A stretch of DNA of 64,000 nucleotides from NCBI RefSeq assembly GCF_963668475.1, contig NZ_OY764544.1, positions 3,286,001 to 3,350,000 of the forward strand, given 5' to 3'. The notes below the pieces were generated by a model. The model was not told where the DNA came from and did not search any database. It saw only the letters and a list, made by a program, of their open reading frames with translations. Position numbers and translations under genes: made by a program. Source of the DNA: an uncultured Methanospirillum sp. (lineage in GTDB: Archaea; Halobacteriota; Methanomicrobia; Methanomicrobiales; Methanospirillaceae). Positions 54,276 to 63,525 of this stretch are shown here, piece by piece; within the stretch, counting starts at the first letter, position 1, and every line of letters begins with the position of its first letter.

Positions 54276-55394
54276 GTGTACATTCACCTCTTTCTGACAG
54301 ACTCATGCAATCTCGCTTGTAATTACTGCCGTGGCAAGATCTTTGATACCCCTGTACTCGACCGTGATGAGATCTCGATCGATGCCGATATCCCGGTCGA
54401 TGTCTGCTATGATCTCTCAGACCTTTACTCATTTCTCTCCCGGGATCCCGGGGTTGTCGTCACTTTTATCGGTGGAGAACCAACCCTTCGCAGTGATCTC
54501 ATCATCAGGATCATGGAGGATCTCCCTGACACCCGTTTCATGATCCAGACAAACGGACTTCTTCTACACAGGCTCCCTTCGGAAATAGTCAACAGGTTTG
54601 AGACGATCCTGGTCTCGATTGATGGAGATGAAGCGACAACTGATGCAGGCCGGGGCTCTGGTACGTATCACCGGGTGATGACAAACATCCAGCATATTCT
54701 CGCAAATGGGTTTGTAGGCGAGATCATTGCCAGGATGACGGTCCATGAACCGGTTGATATCATGAGTTCAGTTCTCCATCTCTCTCGTAATTCAGAATAC
54801 TCATTCTCTTCGATTCACTGGCAGATTGATGCCAACTTCTGGAATGATTATCAGATACGTTCATTTAGAGAGTGGACAGAAACCTCGTATCTCCCCGGTA
54901 TCAGACAACTGGCAGAGGAGTGGGTGTCACGGATAGAACAGACCGGGGTAGTGGAGCGATGGTACCCGTTCATTGATCCGGTTGAGGATATGCTTCTTGG
55001 CCGCAGTTCCCGGCTCAGGTGTGGATCAGGTTTTGCAAACTACACCGTTCTCACAAACGGGCAGATCTCACCATGCCCTATCATGATTGGTATGGCAGAT
55101 TATTATCTCGGAACGATAAAAAATGCAGATATCAGAAATCTTCCTGACATTCCTGTTCCCGGTGCATGTCAAACCTGCGATATCCGCGATCTCTGCGGAG
55201 GGCGATGTCTCTATTCTGCAATACTTGAGCCGTGGCCTGCTGAAGGACGGGAGATGGTCTGCACAACTGTAAGGGAATTGTTTCGGGAGTTGTCGGCCCT
55301 CCTTCCCCGGATACAACATCTTCTTGATACCGGTGTAATGCGAATGGAAGATTTTTCCCATGAGAAGTACAATGGGTGCGAGATTATCCCGTAA
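54276..55394 (+). CDS. Radical SAM/SPASM peptide-modifying enzyme, AF1577-like
   Basis: A 372-residue radical SAM enzyme. It begins at GTG 54276 with MYIHLFLTDSCNLACNYCRGK, the CxxxCxxC cluster site (CNLACNYC); an upstream ATG at 54265 is out of frame. The core has TFIGGEPTLRSD and SIDGDEATTDAGRGSGTYHRV. A SPASM-type C-terminus adds cysteines for auxiliary clusters (CGSGFANY, SPCPIM, CQTCDIRDLCGGRC). This resembles the archaeal AF1577 family, thought to modify a ribosomal peptide. A candidate precursor peptide was not found beside it. A T7 run follows. Confidence 0.85.
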   Translation: MYIHLFLTDSCNLACNYCRGKIFDTPVLDRDEISIDADIPVDVCYDLSDLYSFLSRDPGVVVTFIGGEPTLRSDLIIRIMEDLPDTRFMIQTNGLLLHRLPSEIVNRFETILVSIDGDEATTDAGRGSGTYHRVMTNIQHILANGFVGEIIARMTVHEPVDIMSSVLHLSRNSEYSFSSIHWQIDANFWNDYQIRSFREWTETSYLPGIRQLAEEWVSRIEQTGVVERWYPFIDPVEDMLLGRSSRLRCGSGFANYTVLTNGQISPCPIMIGMADYYLGTIKNADIRNLPDIPVPGACQTCDIRDLCGGRCLYSAILEPWPAEGREMVCTTVRELFRELSALLPRIQHLLDTGVMRMEDFSHEKYNGCEIIP

Positions 55395-55407
55395 TCACGC
55401 ACGATTG

Positions 55408-55422
55408 TTTTTTTCTAAAAAA
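55408..55422. terminator. T-run and A-run between convergent genes
   Basis: T7 at 55408-55414 serves the radical SAM gene; an A6 run at 55417-55422 gives T6 on the minus strand for the lipoprotein gene. Confidence 0.45.
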
Positions 55423-55473
55423 GTATTCATCCTGAGCTGGTCTGCCCGGGTTTGAATGCTATGTTATATGTAT

Positions 55474-55968
55474 TCAGAGTGTTGCAGTCTTGTTTGATGC
55501 AGTTGCCGGAGACTTTGCTGCGGTTGCATTGGATGAGGTTGCGTTCTTGGACTCTGAAGGGGTCTTCGATTGGGGTACTTCAGCCTCTTTTACAGTCTCC
55601 TTTGATACTGACACAGTAGTGTTGACCTTTGTGGTATCATTTGTGACTGATTTTTCTCTGGTTACAGTTACTGCAGATGTAGATGCAGTAACTGATGTGT
55701 TCTTTTCTGCAGAGACATTTGCAGTCTTTGGAGCTTCCTTGGCTTCTGCCGGGGCAGATGCTGCCTGGGTTGCGGGAGCCTTCACGGTCTGCTCTACGGT
55801 AGGTGCAGAGGTGGCTGCAGCGGTCTTGACCGGAGCGGTTGTTGGGGCGGTGGTAGTCTTTGACTGAACAGATGACTTGTCAGAACTTGTACATCCACTG
55901 AACATGGTTGCCATTAAGAGCAATCCAAGGACTGCTATGACATATACTACACTTGCATTATGCTTCAT
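55474..55968 (-). CDS. Thr/Ala/Ser-rich lipoprotein
   Basis: A 164-residue protein with a signal peptide and lipobox (MFSGC, Cys26). Nearly all the rest is low complexity: Thr, Ala, Ser, Pro, Lys and Val, with several N-glycosylation sites and a KxxT pattern (VTNDTTKVNTTVSVSK). It is probably an extended, glycosylated surface stalk anchored by lipid. No family recognised; function unknown. It converges with the radical SAM gene. Confidence 0.7.
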   Translation of the reverse strand: MKHNASVVYVIAVLGLLLMATMFSGCTSSDKSSVQSKTTTAPTTAPVKTAAATSAPTVEQTVKAPATQAASAPAEAKEAPKTANVSAEKNTSVTASTSAVTVTREKSVTNDTTKVNTTVSVSKETVKEAEVPQSKTPSESKNATSSNATAAKSPATASNKTATL

Positions 55969-56172
55969 AAATAAAACACCAGCCGTAGAATAACGGGAGA
56001 AAGTTGGTTAAATATATTCTCAATATTCTCTATAGTCTCCATATCGGTATGTTTGAAGTATTGATCAAATCAGAAATAATTTCATGTACCCGGAGAATGA
56101 ATAAAACCTGAAGAGACTGTATCAGTATCTGGTACTCTGATTTTATGCCCTCTCTTGACAAATAATGAGATT

Positions 56173-57030
56173 ATGGAGATATCAGTCCTTGCGAGTGGAA
56201 GCAAGGGCAATTGTGTATATATCGAGGGTGAGGGGTGCGCTCTTCTGGTTGATGCAGGCCGCTCCGGACGGGAACTCCTTGGAACCAAAACAAAACAGGG
56301 GCGCCTTGGAGAATCAGGTGGCGATGCTGAGAAGATAGAGGGGATCCTGGTTACGCATGAACATGGAGATCATATCAAGGGTCTCGCTGCAGTCGGGAAC
56401 AAACTTAAAAAGCCGGCATATGGCACGGTGGGCACGATGGATGCCTTTCTCAGGCAGCGGACCGGCCCGGTCCGGTTCCCTGTGCAGACAGTCAAACCCG
56501 GATCACAGTATGAGATAGGCGGCTTTCAGGTCGAACCGTTTGTGGTCTCTCACGACGCGACCGAACCGTGCGGGTACCTGATCAGCGAAGGGTCAACACG
56601 GCTCTGCTACTGTACTGATACCGGGATCGTGACCGAGAGCATGATGTCGGTTATTTCGCGTGCAGATGGAGTGATCCTTGAATCAAATCACTGTCCTGAA
56701 ATGCTCCGGAAAGGGCCTTACCCAGAATTTCTCAAACGAAGGATTTCCGGAAACCGCGGTCATCTTTCAAATCAGGATGCTGCTTCAGTGCTCCGGGAAC
56801 TTGGTGACTCTATACATCTGGCAATTCTGGCCCACTTGTCTGAAGAGAATAATGAGCCGGGGCTTGCACTCTCAACAGCCCAGGAAGGGCTTTCCCTCCA
56901 TGCCGAGTCTGTGGAACTCTTTGCTGCCTCCACTGTTGATCTGAAAGAGAAGGCACCGGTCAGGAAAGTGCAGGGTTCAGGACGTGAAGTCTGTACTGAT
57001 GAATGCTGGCGATACCGGTTCAGCCTGTGA
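56173..57030 (+). CDS. MBL-fold hydrolase (YycJ/WalJ-like)
   Basis: About 285 residues from ATG 56173 (MEISVLASGSKGN), the normal family start; the frame opens at a TTG at 56155. It has the metal-binding motif THEHGDHIKGL and a later SHDATEPCGY and CYCTDTG, typical of the YycJ-type metallo-beta-lactamase exonucleases. Late residues NRGHLSNQDAA and ILAHLSEENNEP carry the last histidines. It precedes DNA ligase by nine bases in an operon, which fits a nucleic acid role. Confidence 0.85.
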   Translation: MEISVLASGSKGNCVYIEGEGCALLVDAGRSGRELLGTKTKQGRLGESGGDAEKIEGILVTHEHGDHIKGLAAVGNKLKKPAYGTVGTMDAFLRQRTGPVRFPVQTVKPGSQYEIGGFQVEPFVVSHDATEPCGYLISEGSTRLCYCTDTGIVTESMMSVISRADGVILESNHCPEMLRKGPYPEFLKRRISGNRGHLSNQDAASVLRELGDSIHLAILAHLSEENNEPGLALSTAQEGLSLHAESVELFAASTVDLKEKAPVRKVQGSGREVCTDECWRYRFSL

Positions 57031-57039
57031 GGATGATTC

Positions 57040-58674
57040 ATGGACTTTTTGATCTTTGCTGAACTCTGCAGGAAGATTGAGTCTGTCAAAGGCAGGCTTG
57101 ATACGATCGATCTGCTGAGTTGTGAATTGCAGGATGTGGACTCCCAGAATCTTCCTCTCTTTGTACGGCTTATCCTGGGCAAACCATTCCCTGACTGGAG
57201 TCCGCTGAAACTTGGAATCGGTCCTAACCTGCTCTATGAGTCCGTAGCATATGTGACCGGAAGAAGTCGGGAAAAGGTAATCGCCACACTCAACTCTGTG
57301 GGAGATCTCGGCAAAGCAGTTGAGGAGATGCTTGCGAGTAAATCCCAGACCTCATTCTTCTCTGAAAGCCTCACTGTTGAAGACGTGTACTCCTCGTTAG
57401 AGGCAATCGCCAGGGCAGAAGGAGGAAAATCACAGAAAGAGCGATTGCGGATCATTCAGCGGTTGTTTTCGGTTGCAACACCACTTGAAGGACATTACAT
57501 CACTGGCATCCTTCTTGATGATATGAGGATCGGGGTAGGTGAAGGAAATCTCCGTGATGCAGTAGCCAAGGCATTCAACGTGGATGCAGGCCTGGTTGAA
57601 CATGCCCAGCAGGTGCTCAATGACATGGGCGAGGTTGCAGTATTATCCTCAAGGGGTGAAGAAGCCCTTTCGCAGGTAAAACTCCAGATTTTCCATCCGG
57701 TGCGGATGATGCTTGCACGTCAGGGTACCATATCCGAGGTCATAGCAGATGCCGGAACCATTGCAGTCGAGTACAAGTACGATGGGGCACGGTTCCAGTT
57801 CCATAAACAGGGAATCACAGCCCGGATGTACTCGAGAAGACTTGAGGATGTGACAGATTCCCTGCCTGATGTAGTCTCGATGCTACTTTCTGCCACTGAT
57901 CATGATCTGATTCTTGACGGGGAAGTCATCGCAATAAAGGATGGGAGACCGATGCCATTCCAGACCGTTCTGAAACGGTTCAGGCGTAAACACAATGTTG
58001 CCGATGCGGTTGAAGCGATAAATCTTGTACCTAATGTATTCGATATTCTCTACCTTAATGGTGAGATGCTGCTTGATCGGCCGTTTTCGGAGCGGCGTGA
58101 GATCCTCACAACCGTGCTCCGTCAGTATGCGACACCCCAACTCGTAAGTGACGATCTGGCCGGGATTGAGCAGTACTATCATCAGGCACTTGACGATGGG
58201 CATGAAGGGGTGATGCTTAAGCTCCAGAACTCCCGGTATACTCCCGGAATGAGAGGTAAGGACTGGGTGAAGATCAAGCCGGAAGTGGATACACTCGATC
58301 TGGTGGTGACCGGTGCTGAGTGGGGTGAAGGGAAACGGGCCCATGTGTTTGGATCATTCCTGCTTGCTGCCCGACAGGATGAACATCTGGTTCCGGTGAG
58401 CAGGGTTGCTACCGGTCTTTCAGACGATCAACTCGGCTGGCTGTACGAGACCCTCAAGGATGAGGTCATCCGTACGGAAGGGAAGATGGTGTTCTTTGAG
58501 CCTAGGCTGGTGGTTGAGATTGGGTATTCAGAGATCCAACAGAGCCCGAATTATGAAGGGGGGTTTGCACTCCGGTTCCCAAGGTTTGTGCAGGTTAGGG
58601 AGGATAAGGACGTGAGGGAGGCAAATACATTAGGAGATATTGAGGAGAGATACAGGGTGATACACCCGACGTAA
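57040..58674 (+). CDS. lig: ATP-dependent DNA ligase
   Basis: A 544-residue replicative-type archaeal ligase. Residues 1-215 form the DNA-binding domain; the nucleotidyl lysine is in KYDGARFQFHK (motif I, near residue 247), followed by DGEVIAI, FDILYLNGEM, EGVMLKLQNSRYTPG and WVKIKPE (motif V), then an OB-fold with GSFLLAAR and LRFPRFVQVREDK. It seals nicks using ATP. It is second in an operon with the YycJ-like hydrolase. Confidence 0.96.
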   Translation: MDFLIFAELCRKIESVKGRLDTIDLLSCELQDVDSQNLPLFVRLILGKPFPDWSPLKLGIGPNLLYESVAYVTGRSREKVIATLNSVGDLGKAVEEMLASKSQTSFFSESLTVEDVYSSLEAIARAEGGKSQKERLRIIQRLFSVATPLEGHYITGILLDDMRIGVGEGNLRDAVAKAFNVDAGLVEHAQQVLNDMGEVAVLSSRGEEALSQVKLQIFHPVRMMLARQGTISEVIADAGTIAVEYKYDGARFQFHKQGITARMYSRRLEDVTDSLPDVVSMLLSATDHDLILDGEVIAIKDGRPMPFQTVLKRFRRKHNVADAVEAINLVPNVFDILYLNGEMLLDRPFSERREILTTVLRQYATPQLVSDDLAGIEQYYHQALDDGHEGVMLKLQNSRYTPGMRGKDWVKIKPEVDTLDLVVTGAEWGEGKRAHVFGSFLLAARQDEHLVPVSRVATGLSDDQLGWLYETLKDEVIRTEGKMVFFEPRLVVEIGYSEIQQSPNYEGGFALRFPRFVQVREDKDVREANTLGDIEERYRVIHPT

Positions 58675-58791
58675 ATACCGATTATCATGGTGATTTGGTG
58701 AATTCTTTTGGGTAAATTTCATCAGATAATTTGTATATTTTTTTGAGAATTAAATCGAAATGTTTATGGATCTACCTGCCTATTTAGGATC

Positions 58792-61700
58792 ATGGGTGGG
58801 TTCAATTATTCTCGATATATTCTATTGATATTGTTCGTATCTTTCCTTTTAATGGTTAATCCGGTAACTGCAGAGAGATATGTTTCTGTTGATGCGGTTT
58901 CTGGGGATGGTGATGGCAGTTTTGAAAATCCCTGGAGTCTTTCTGATTCATTAAACCAGACACTCCCATCAGGTGAGCCGATATTTGTGAATGGTTCATC
59001 ATCCACTGCGTATACAGGACAGTTCACGATCAATAATGAGACTATCCTTATTGGGTATAATGGAACTCCTATAATCACTTCAGCGGCTGGCACGGCATTC
59101 ACTGTGAATAATTCAACCATTATGGAGAATTTTGACGTGAAGAACCAGTTTCGTGGTTTTTGGATCTCCTCCAGTGTGTCAGGAATTTTTTTGTCGAACA
59201 TATCCCTACATGATCTCTCCAATCTTGGAGTATATAGCGGATCTGGGATTCATATATCCAATATTACAATACGTGATGTATCCTGCTACAGGAATGTTTA
59301 TGGTGGTATAGTTCTGCCATCTACCGAGAACTTAATAATCGACAATATTACTGCAGTCTTGAATAACGGAGGAGGGATCTCTCTTACCGGTGCAGATAAT
59401 TTTACTCTCATTGATATCTCATCTTACGGGAACTCGATTTCAACTAAGAATCGTCCGGGTTTACTCCTGATGGACTCCACCTTTGGTACAATACAGGGTC
59501 TGACGGCTTCAGGCAATTCAGGCGGTGGATTGAACCTGAACAATTCATCAAAAATTTTCATCTCCTCTTCGATTTTGAAGGACCAATCCGGTGGAGTAGA
59601 TTTTTTTATTGACTCCCAATCACATGATATCGCTCTTAATAATCTACGAATAGGTGATCTGAACGGAGCAAACCTTTCAGCGTCAAATATCAGCGGATCG
59701 TTCTCTTTCAACACATCCGCTACTCATCCTGATGCAACCGGGTCTTTTGTAAGTCTGAATAATTATGTCAATATTACTCATGGGAGTTCGGGGATTTTTG
59801 ATTTACTATCTCTGAATTATAGTCCTTCAGATATTCCATTCGGGTATCCTGAGAATAATATCAGGATTCTGGCAACAAATGGGACGGTTTGGTATCCTGT
59901 TTCATCTACCCTGCATACAGATCAGCACTCTGTCTCCTTTGATGATTCTGATGAATTATGGGAAGGGACTTGGCTTTATGGTCTTTTTACCAACAAGACA
60001 ATTCCTTCTGTGCTGAGTGTTTCCCCCTCTTCCGGGAGTCGGGAGAGTACAAATATTGAGATCAGTATAACTGGTTCAGGTTTTTCAGAGGGTTCTTTGG
60101 TTAACCTGAGTAATAGCACATATAATCTGACAAATTCAAGCGATGTTACTTTTACCAATACTTCATATCTCACAACCACCTTTGATCTGACCCGACTCGT
60201 GTCTGATAACTACTCGGTTTCTGTGAAGACTCCTGATCAGACTGAAAGTACGGAGTCAGTACTATTCTCTGTCTATGATCCGTCATGTCCTGCAGTGGTA
60301 ACGAGCTTCAGTTCCAATGTAAGCAGCGGTTACGCTCCTCTGACTGTAAAATTTACGAATTGTTCGACCGGTGGAAGTATTGACCGTTTGTTATGGGATT
60401 TTGGTGACAACACAACGTCCTCCGAAAGTCCCGAAGTTGTTCATACGTTCAGCAGTGCCGGAACATATCCCGTGAATTTAACTGCATGGAATAGTTGTGA
60501 TAATTTCTCAAGTGCTCTTCATGAAATCGTTGTGAGTAGCGAACCTTGCCCTGCTGTTGTTGCGAGCTTCAGTTCCAATGTAAGCAGCGGTTACGCTCCT
60601 CTGACTGTAAAATTTACGAATTGTTCGACCGGTGGAAGTATTGACCGTTTGTTATGGGATTTTGGTGACAACACAACGTCCTCCGAAAGTCCCGAAGTTG
60701 TTCATACGTTCAACAGTGCCGGAACATATCCTATTAATTTAACTGCGTGGAACAGTTGTGATAATTTCTCAAGTGCTCTTCATGAAATCGTTGTGAGTAG
60801 TGAACCTTGCCCTGCTGTTGTTGCGAACTTCAGTTCCAACGTAAGCAACGGTATCGCTCCTCTGACGGTGTCGTTCACCAATAGTTCAACTGGTGGAACA
60901 ATCGACGACTGGCTCTGGGATTTTGGTGACAACAATACGTCATCTGATAGTCCTGAAGCGGTTCACACCTTTACGAATTCTGGTACTTACAATGTTAATC
61001 TGACAGTATGGAACAGTTGTGATAATTTCTCAAGTGTTCTTCATGATATCGTTGTGAGTAGCGAGCCTTGCCCTGCTGTGGTTGCGAACTTCAGCTCTAA
61101 CCTAAGCAGTGGTTATGCTCCTCTGACCGTTCATTTTACGAATTCGTCAACCGGTGGTATCATCAATCGTTGGGCCTGGCAGTTTGGTGATGGAAGTAAT
61201 AATGAGAGTATTGGTGATCCTGTTCATACATTCAGCAGTGTTGGTACATATCAGGTCAACCTGACTACGTGGAACAGTTGTAATAGTAAATCGACTGTCA
61301 GCCGTGATATCGTTGTGAATAGTAACCCTTGTCCAACGGTACTAGCAAACTTCAGTTCTAATGTTAGCAGTGGTTACGCTCCTTTGACCGTCCGGTTTAC
61401 CAATTCATCAACAGGTGGTATGATCAATCATTGGGCCTGGCAGTTCGGAGATGGTAGCAGCAATGAAAGCACCTGTGATGTAGTTCACACCTTCAACAGT
61501 GTTGGCACGTACCAGATCAACCTGACTTCGTGGAATAGTTGTAACAATAACTCAACTGTCAACCACGGAATTATAGTTCTATCAGTACCTGCCAGTGCTC
61601 CAACTGTAACAAATATCACTCCTTCAACCGGTGTGAATATCAGTTCTGTAAATATTACAGCCCTTGTCGGGACAAACTTTGTATCCGGTGCAACAGTAAA

Positions 61701-63366
61701 TCTCACCCGTGATGGATTTGCGAACATTTCCGGTACTGATATTTCTGTCATAAGTCCGGTTCGTATCACCTGCTCACTTCCGATAGAGGGTGCTGGAACA
61801 GGCAACTGGACTATTGAAGTAAAGAATCCCGATGGGCAGATAGGTCGGTTGCTTAACGGATTTACTGTGGCCTCGGCTCCTTGTCCTGAAATGATTACCT
61901 CATTTATCTCAAATATCAGCAGTGGAACGGTTCCGATGACAGTTCTCTTTGATGATATCTCCAGTGGAGGGGTTATCAGTTCCAGAACCTGGAATTTTGG
62001 TGATAGTTCACCAAATGAAACCAATCAGACCGTCATTCATACATTTACCAGTTCAGGATCCTATCTGGTCTCTCTCGTCACCAAAAATACCTGTGGCAAT
62101 GATGGATTTGCAACACGTCAGATCACCGTGTCCCCGACTCCGGAACCTGTAACCTATATCGTGAATGCATCAGCCGATACGGGTGGGATGATCACCCCTT
62201 CCGGTTCAATGACCGTCTCATCTGGAGCAAGTCTGGCATTTAATATCAGTTCAGATTCAGGATATTATATCTCCGATGTGCTGGTTGACGGTGTAAGTGC
62301 AGGGGCCGTTTCCAATTATGTATTTTCGAATATCTCTCATAACCATTGGATACACGCATCGTTTGGAATTTATGCCGGAAATTATACAATAAACGCAACC
62401 GCTGGAACCGGTGGTACAATACATCCATCAGGCGTTGTTGTGGTTCATTCCGGTGATGATCAGAAATTTACAATAAGCCCTGATATCGGGAGTTTGGTCT
62501 CTGATGTGATCGTTGACAATGTGAGTTTGGGTGCAGTCACCTCCTACACCTTTACAAATGTCACCGAAAATCACGTAATGTCTGCATTATTCTCCCGGAT
62601 TCCTGGTGAGTATGCGATTAATTCATCCTCAAATCAGTATGGGAAGATAATACCATCTGGGAACAATCTGTATCCTGAAAACTCAAATCAGTCCTTCAAA
62701 ATGCAGGCTAAACCCGGTTCCATGTTATCCAATGTGACGGTGGATTCAACCGTAAAAGGCCCTGTTACAAATTGGACCTTCACAAACCTGACCGAAGATC
62801 ACTCAATTTATTCAGAAGGAACTCCGATACCCGGACAAATCCTGGTGTTTTTTAACGCATCACCCCGGTGGGGATCAGTCCCGCTCGATGTGAAATTTTA
62901 CAGCCAGTGTCTGGGTGATCCCATATTATTTTTCTGGCAGTTTGGGGATGGAGAGACCAGTTCAGACCAGGATCCAACTCACAGATATAATTCGTCAGGA
63001 GTTTATTCTGTAAGTCTTCGTGCTTCTAATGAGAAGAATGGAGGGGTAGGGGCCTGGAATAAGTATATCACGGTAAATAATGGTGTAGTTCCTGAACCAA
63101 CTGCAACTCCTGTTCCAGATAGAATAACTCCGAAATTTCAGTATTCGCCGTTACATGGGACAGCACCACTGTCAGTTAATTTCACTGATATGAGTTCCGG
63201 AAATCCGGTTTCATGGTTCTGGGATTTTGGTGATGGTTCATCTTCTGAGGATCAGAACCCGGTTCACAAGTATAAATCTCCAGGAATATACTCAGTTATG
63301 TTACAGGCACAAAATAGTGAATACAGCGGAACAGTCACGGTATCTGATGCAATAACTGTCCGATAA
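58792..63366 (+). CDS. Large secreted PKD-repeat surface protein
   Basis: A 1524-residue protein with a signal peptide (YILLILFVSFLLMVNPVTA). Residues about 30-400 form a right-handed parallel beta-helix (NosD-like: IHISNITIRDVSCYRN). An IPT/TIG-like domain follows (SVSPSSGSRESTNIEI), then five tandem PKD units of 87 residues (from 60286), a second TIG-like domain, another PKD, three divergent InlB/bacterial-repeat domains (TAGTGGTIHPSG) and two C-terminal PKDs (FWDFGDGSSSEDQNPVHKY). No anchor is visible at the C-terminus. It is likely an adhesin or sheath/extracellular matrix protein. Confidence 0.9.
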   Translation: MGGFNYSRYILLILFVSFLLMVNPVTAERYVSVDAVSGDGDGSFENPWSLSDSLNQTLPSGEPIFVNGSSSTAYTGQFTINNETILIGYNGTPIITSAAGTAFTVNNSTIMENFDVKNQFRGFWISSSVSGIFLSNISLHDLSNLGVYSGSGIHISNITIRDVSCYRNVYGGIVLPSTENLIIDNITAVLNNGGGISLTGADNFTLIDISSYGNSISTKNRPGLLLMDSTFGTIQGLTASGNSGGGLNLNNSSKIFISSSILKDQSGGVDFFIDSQSHDIALNNLRIGDLNGANLSASNISGSFSFNTSATHPDATGSFVSLNNYVNITHGSSGIFDLLSLNYSPSDIPFGYPENNIRILATNGTVWYPVSSTLHTDQHSVSFDDSDELWEGTWLYGLFTNKTIPSVLSVSPSSGSRESTNIEISITGSGFSEGSLVNLSNSTYNLTNSSDVTFTNTSYLTTTFDLTRLVSDNYSVSVKTPDQTESTESVLFSVYDPSCPAVVTSFSSNVSSGYAPLTVKFTNCSTGGSIDRLLWDFGDNTTSSESPEVVHTFSSAGTYPVNLTAWNSCDNFSSALHEIVVSSEPCPAVVASFSSNVSSGYAPLTVKFTNCSTGGSIDRLLWDFGDNTTSSESPEVVHTFNSAGTYPINLTAWNSCDNFSSALHEIVVSSEPCPAVVANFSSNVSNGIAPLTVSFTNSSTGGTIDDWLWDFGDNNTSSDSPEAVHTFTNSGTYNVNLTVWNSCDNFSSVLHDIVVSSEPCPAVVANFSSNLSSGYAPLTVHFTNSSTGGIINRWAWQFGDGSNNESIGDPVHTFSSVGTYQVNLTTWNSCNSKSTVSRDIVVNSNPCPTVLANFSSNVSSGYAPLTVRFTNSSTGGMINHWAWQFGDGSSNESTCDVVHTFNSVGTYQINLTSWNSCNNNSTVNHGIIVLSVPASAPTVTNITPSTGVNISSVNITALVGTNFVSGATVNLTRDGFANISGTDISVISPVRITCSLPIEGAGTGNWTIEVKNPDGQIGRLLNGFTVASAPCPEMITSFISNISSGTVPMTVLFDDISSGGVISSRTWNFGDSSPNETNQTVIHTFTSSGSYLVSLVTKNTCGNDGFATRQITVSPTPEPVTYIVNASADTGGMITPSGSMTVSSGASLAFNISSDSGYYISDVLVDGVSAGAVSNYVFSNISHNHWIHASFGIYAGNYTINATAGTGGTIHPSGVVVVHSGDDQKFTISPDIGSLVSDVIVDNVSLGAVTSYTFTNVTENHVMSALFSRIPGEYAINSSSNQYGKIIPSGNNLYPENSNQSFKMQAKPGSMLSNVTVDSTVKGPVTNWTFTNLTEDHSIYSEGTPIPGQILVFFNASPRWGSVPLDVKFYSQCLGDPILFFWQFGDGETSSDQDPTHRYNSSGVYSVSLRASNEKNGGVGAWNKYITVNNGVVPEPTATPVPDRITPKFQYSPLHGTAPLSVNFTDMSSGNPVSWFWDFGDGSSSEDQNPVHKYKSPGIYSVMLQAQNSEYSGTVTVSDAITVR
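60286..61590 (+). repeat. Five tandem 261-bp PKD-coding repeats
   Basis: Units start at 60286, 60547, 60808, 61069 and 61330, an exact 261-base period (87 codons). Units 1 and 2 are identical over about 150 bases from GAGCTTCAGTTCC onwards, so they were duplicated or homogenised recently; units 4 and 5 are also close. Confidence 0.9.
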
Positions 63367-63476
63367 ATACCAGTTATCGCATTCCCCTTTTTTAATTTCC
63401 TTTTCCATTTATAATTGTTCTATCGTCGCAGAACCTCTTCCCCTTATAAATTGTTCTGATTCTATATCTTCCGTTA

Positions 63477-63501
63477 TATTTTTATTGTTATAATAAAAAT
63501 A
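63477..63501. promoter_or_regulatory. AT-rich inverted repeat upstream of secreted-protein gene
   Basis: TATTTTTATT (63477-63486) and AATAAAAATA (63492-63501) are perfect inverted repeats with five bases between, ending 24 bases before the next start. Further upstream TTATAATTGTTCT (63409-63421) and TTATAAATTGTTCT (63444-63457) look like repeated TATA-type elements. Confidence 0.35.
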
Positions 63502-63525
63502 CCCCTATAGTTATCGAGGGATGTT

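Noticed and set aside
60286..61590. CRISPR-like array
   Set aside because: The 261-base repeats are in frame, encode PKD domains and have no spacers; no short palindromic repeats were seen anywhere in the window.
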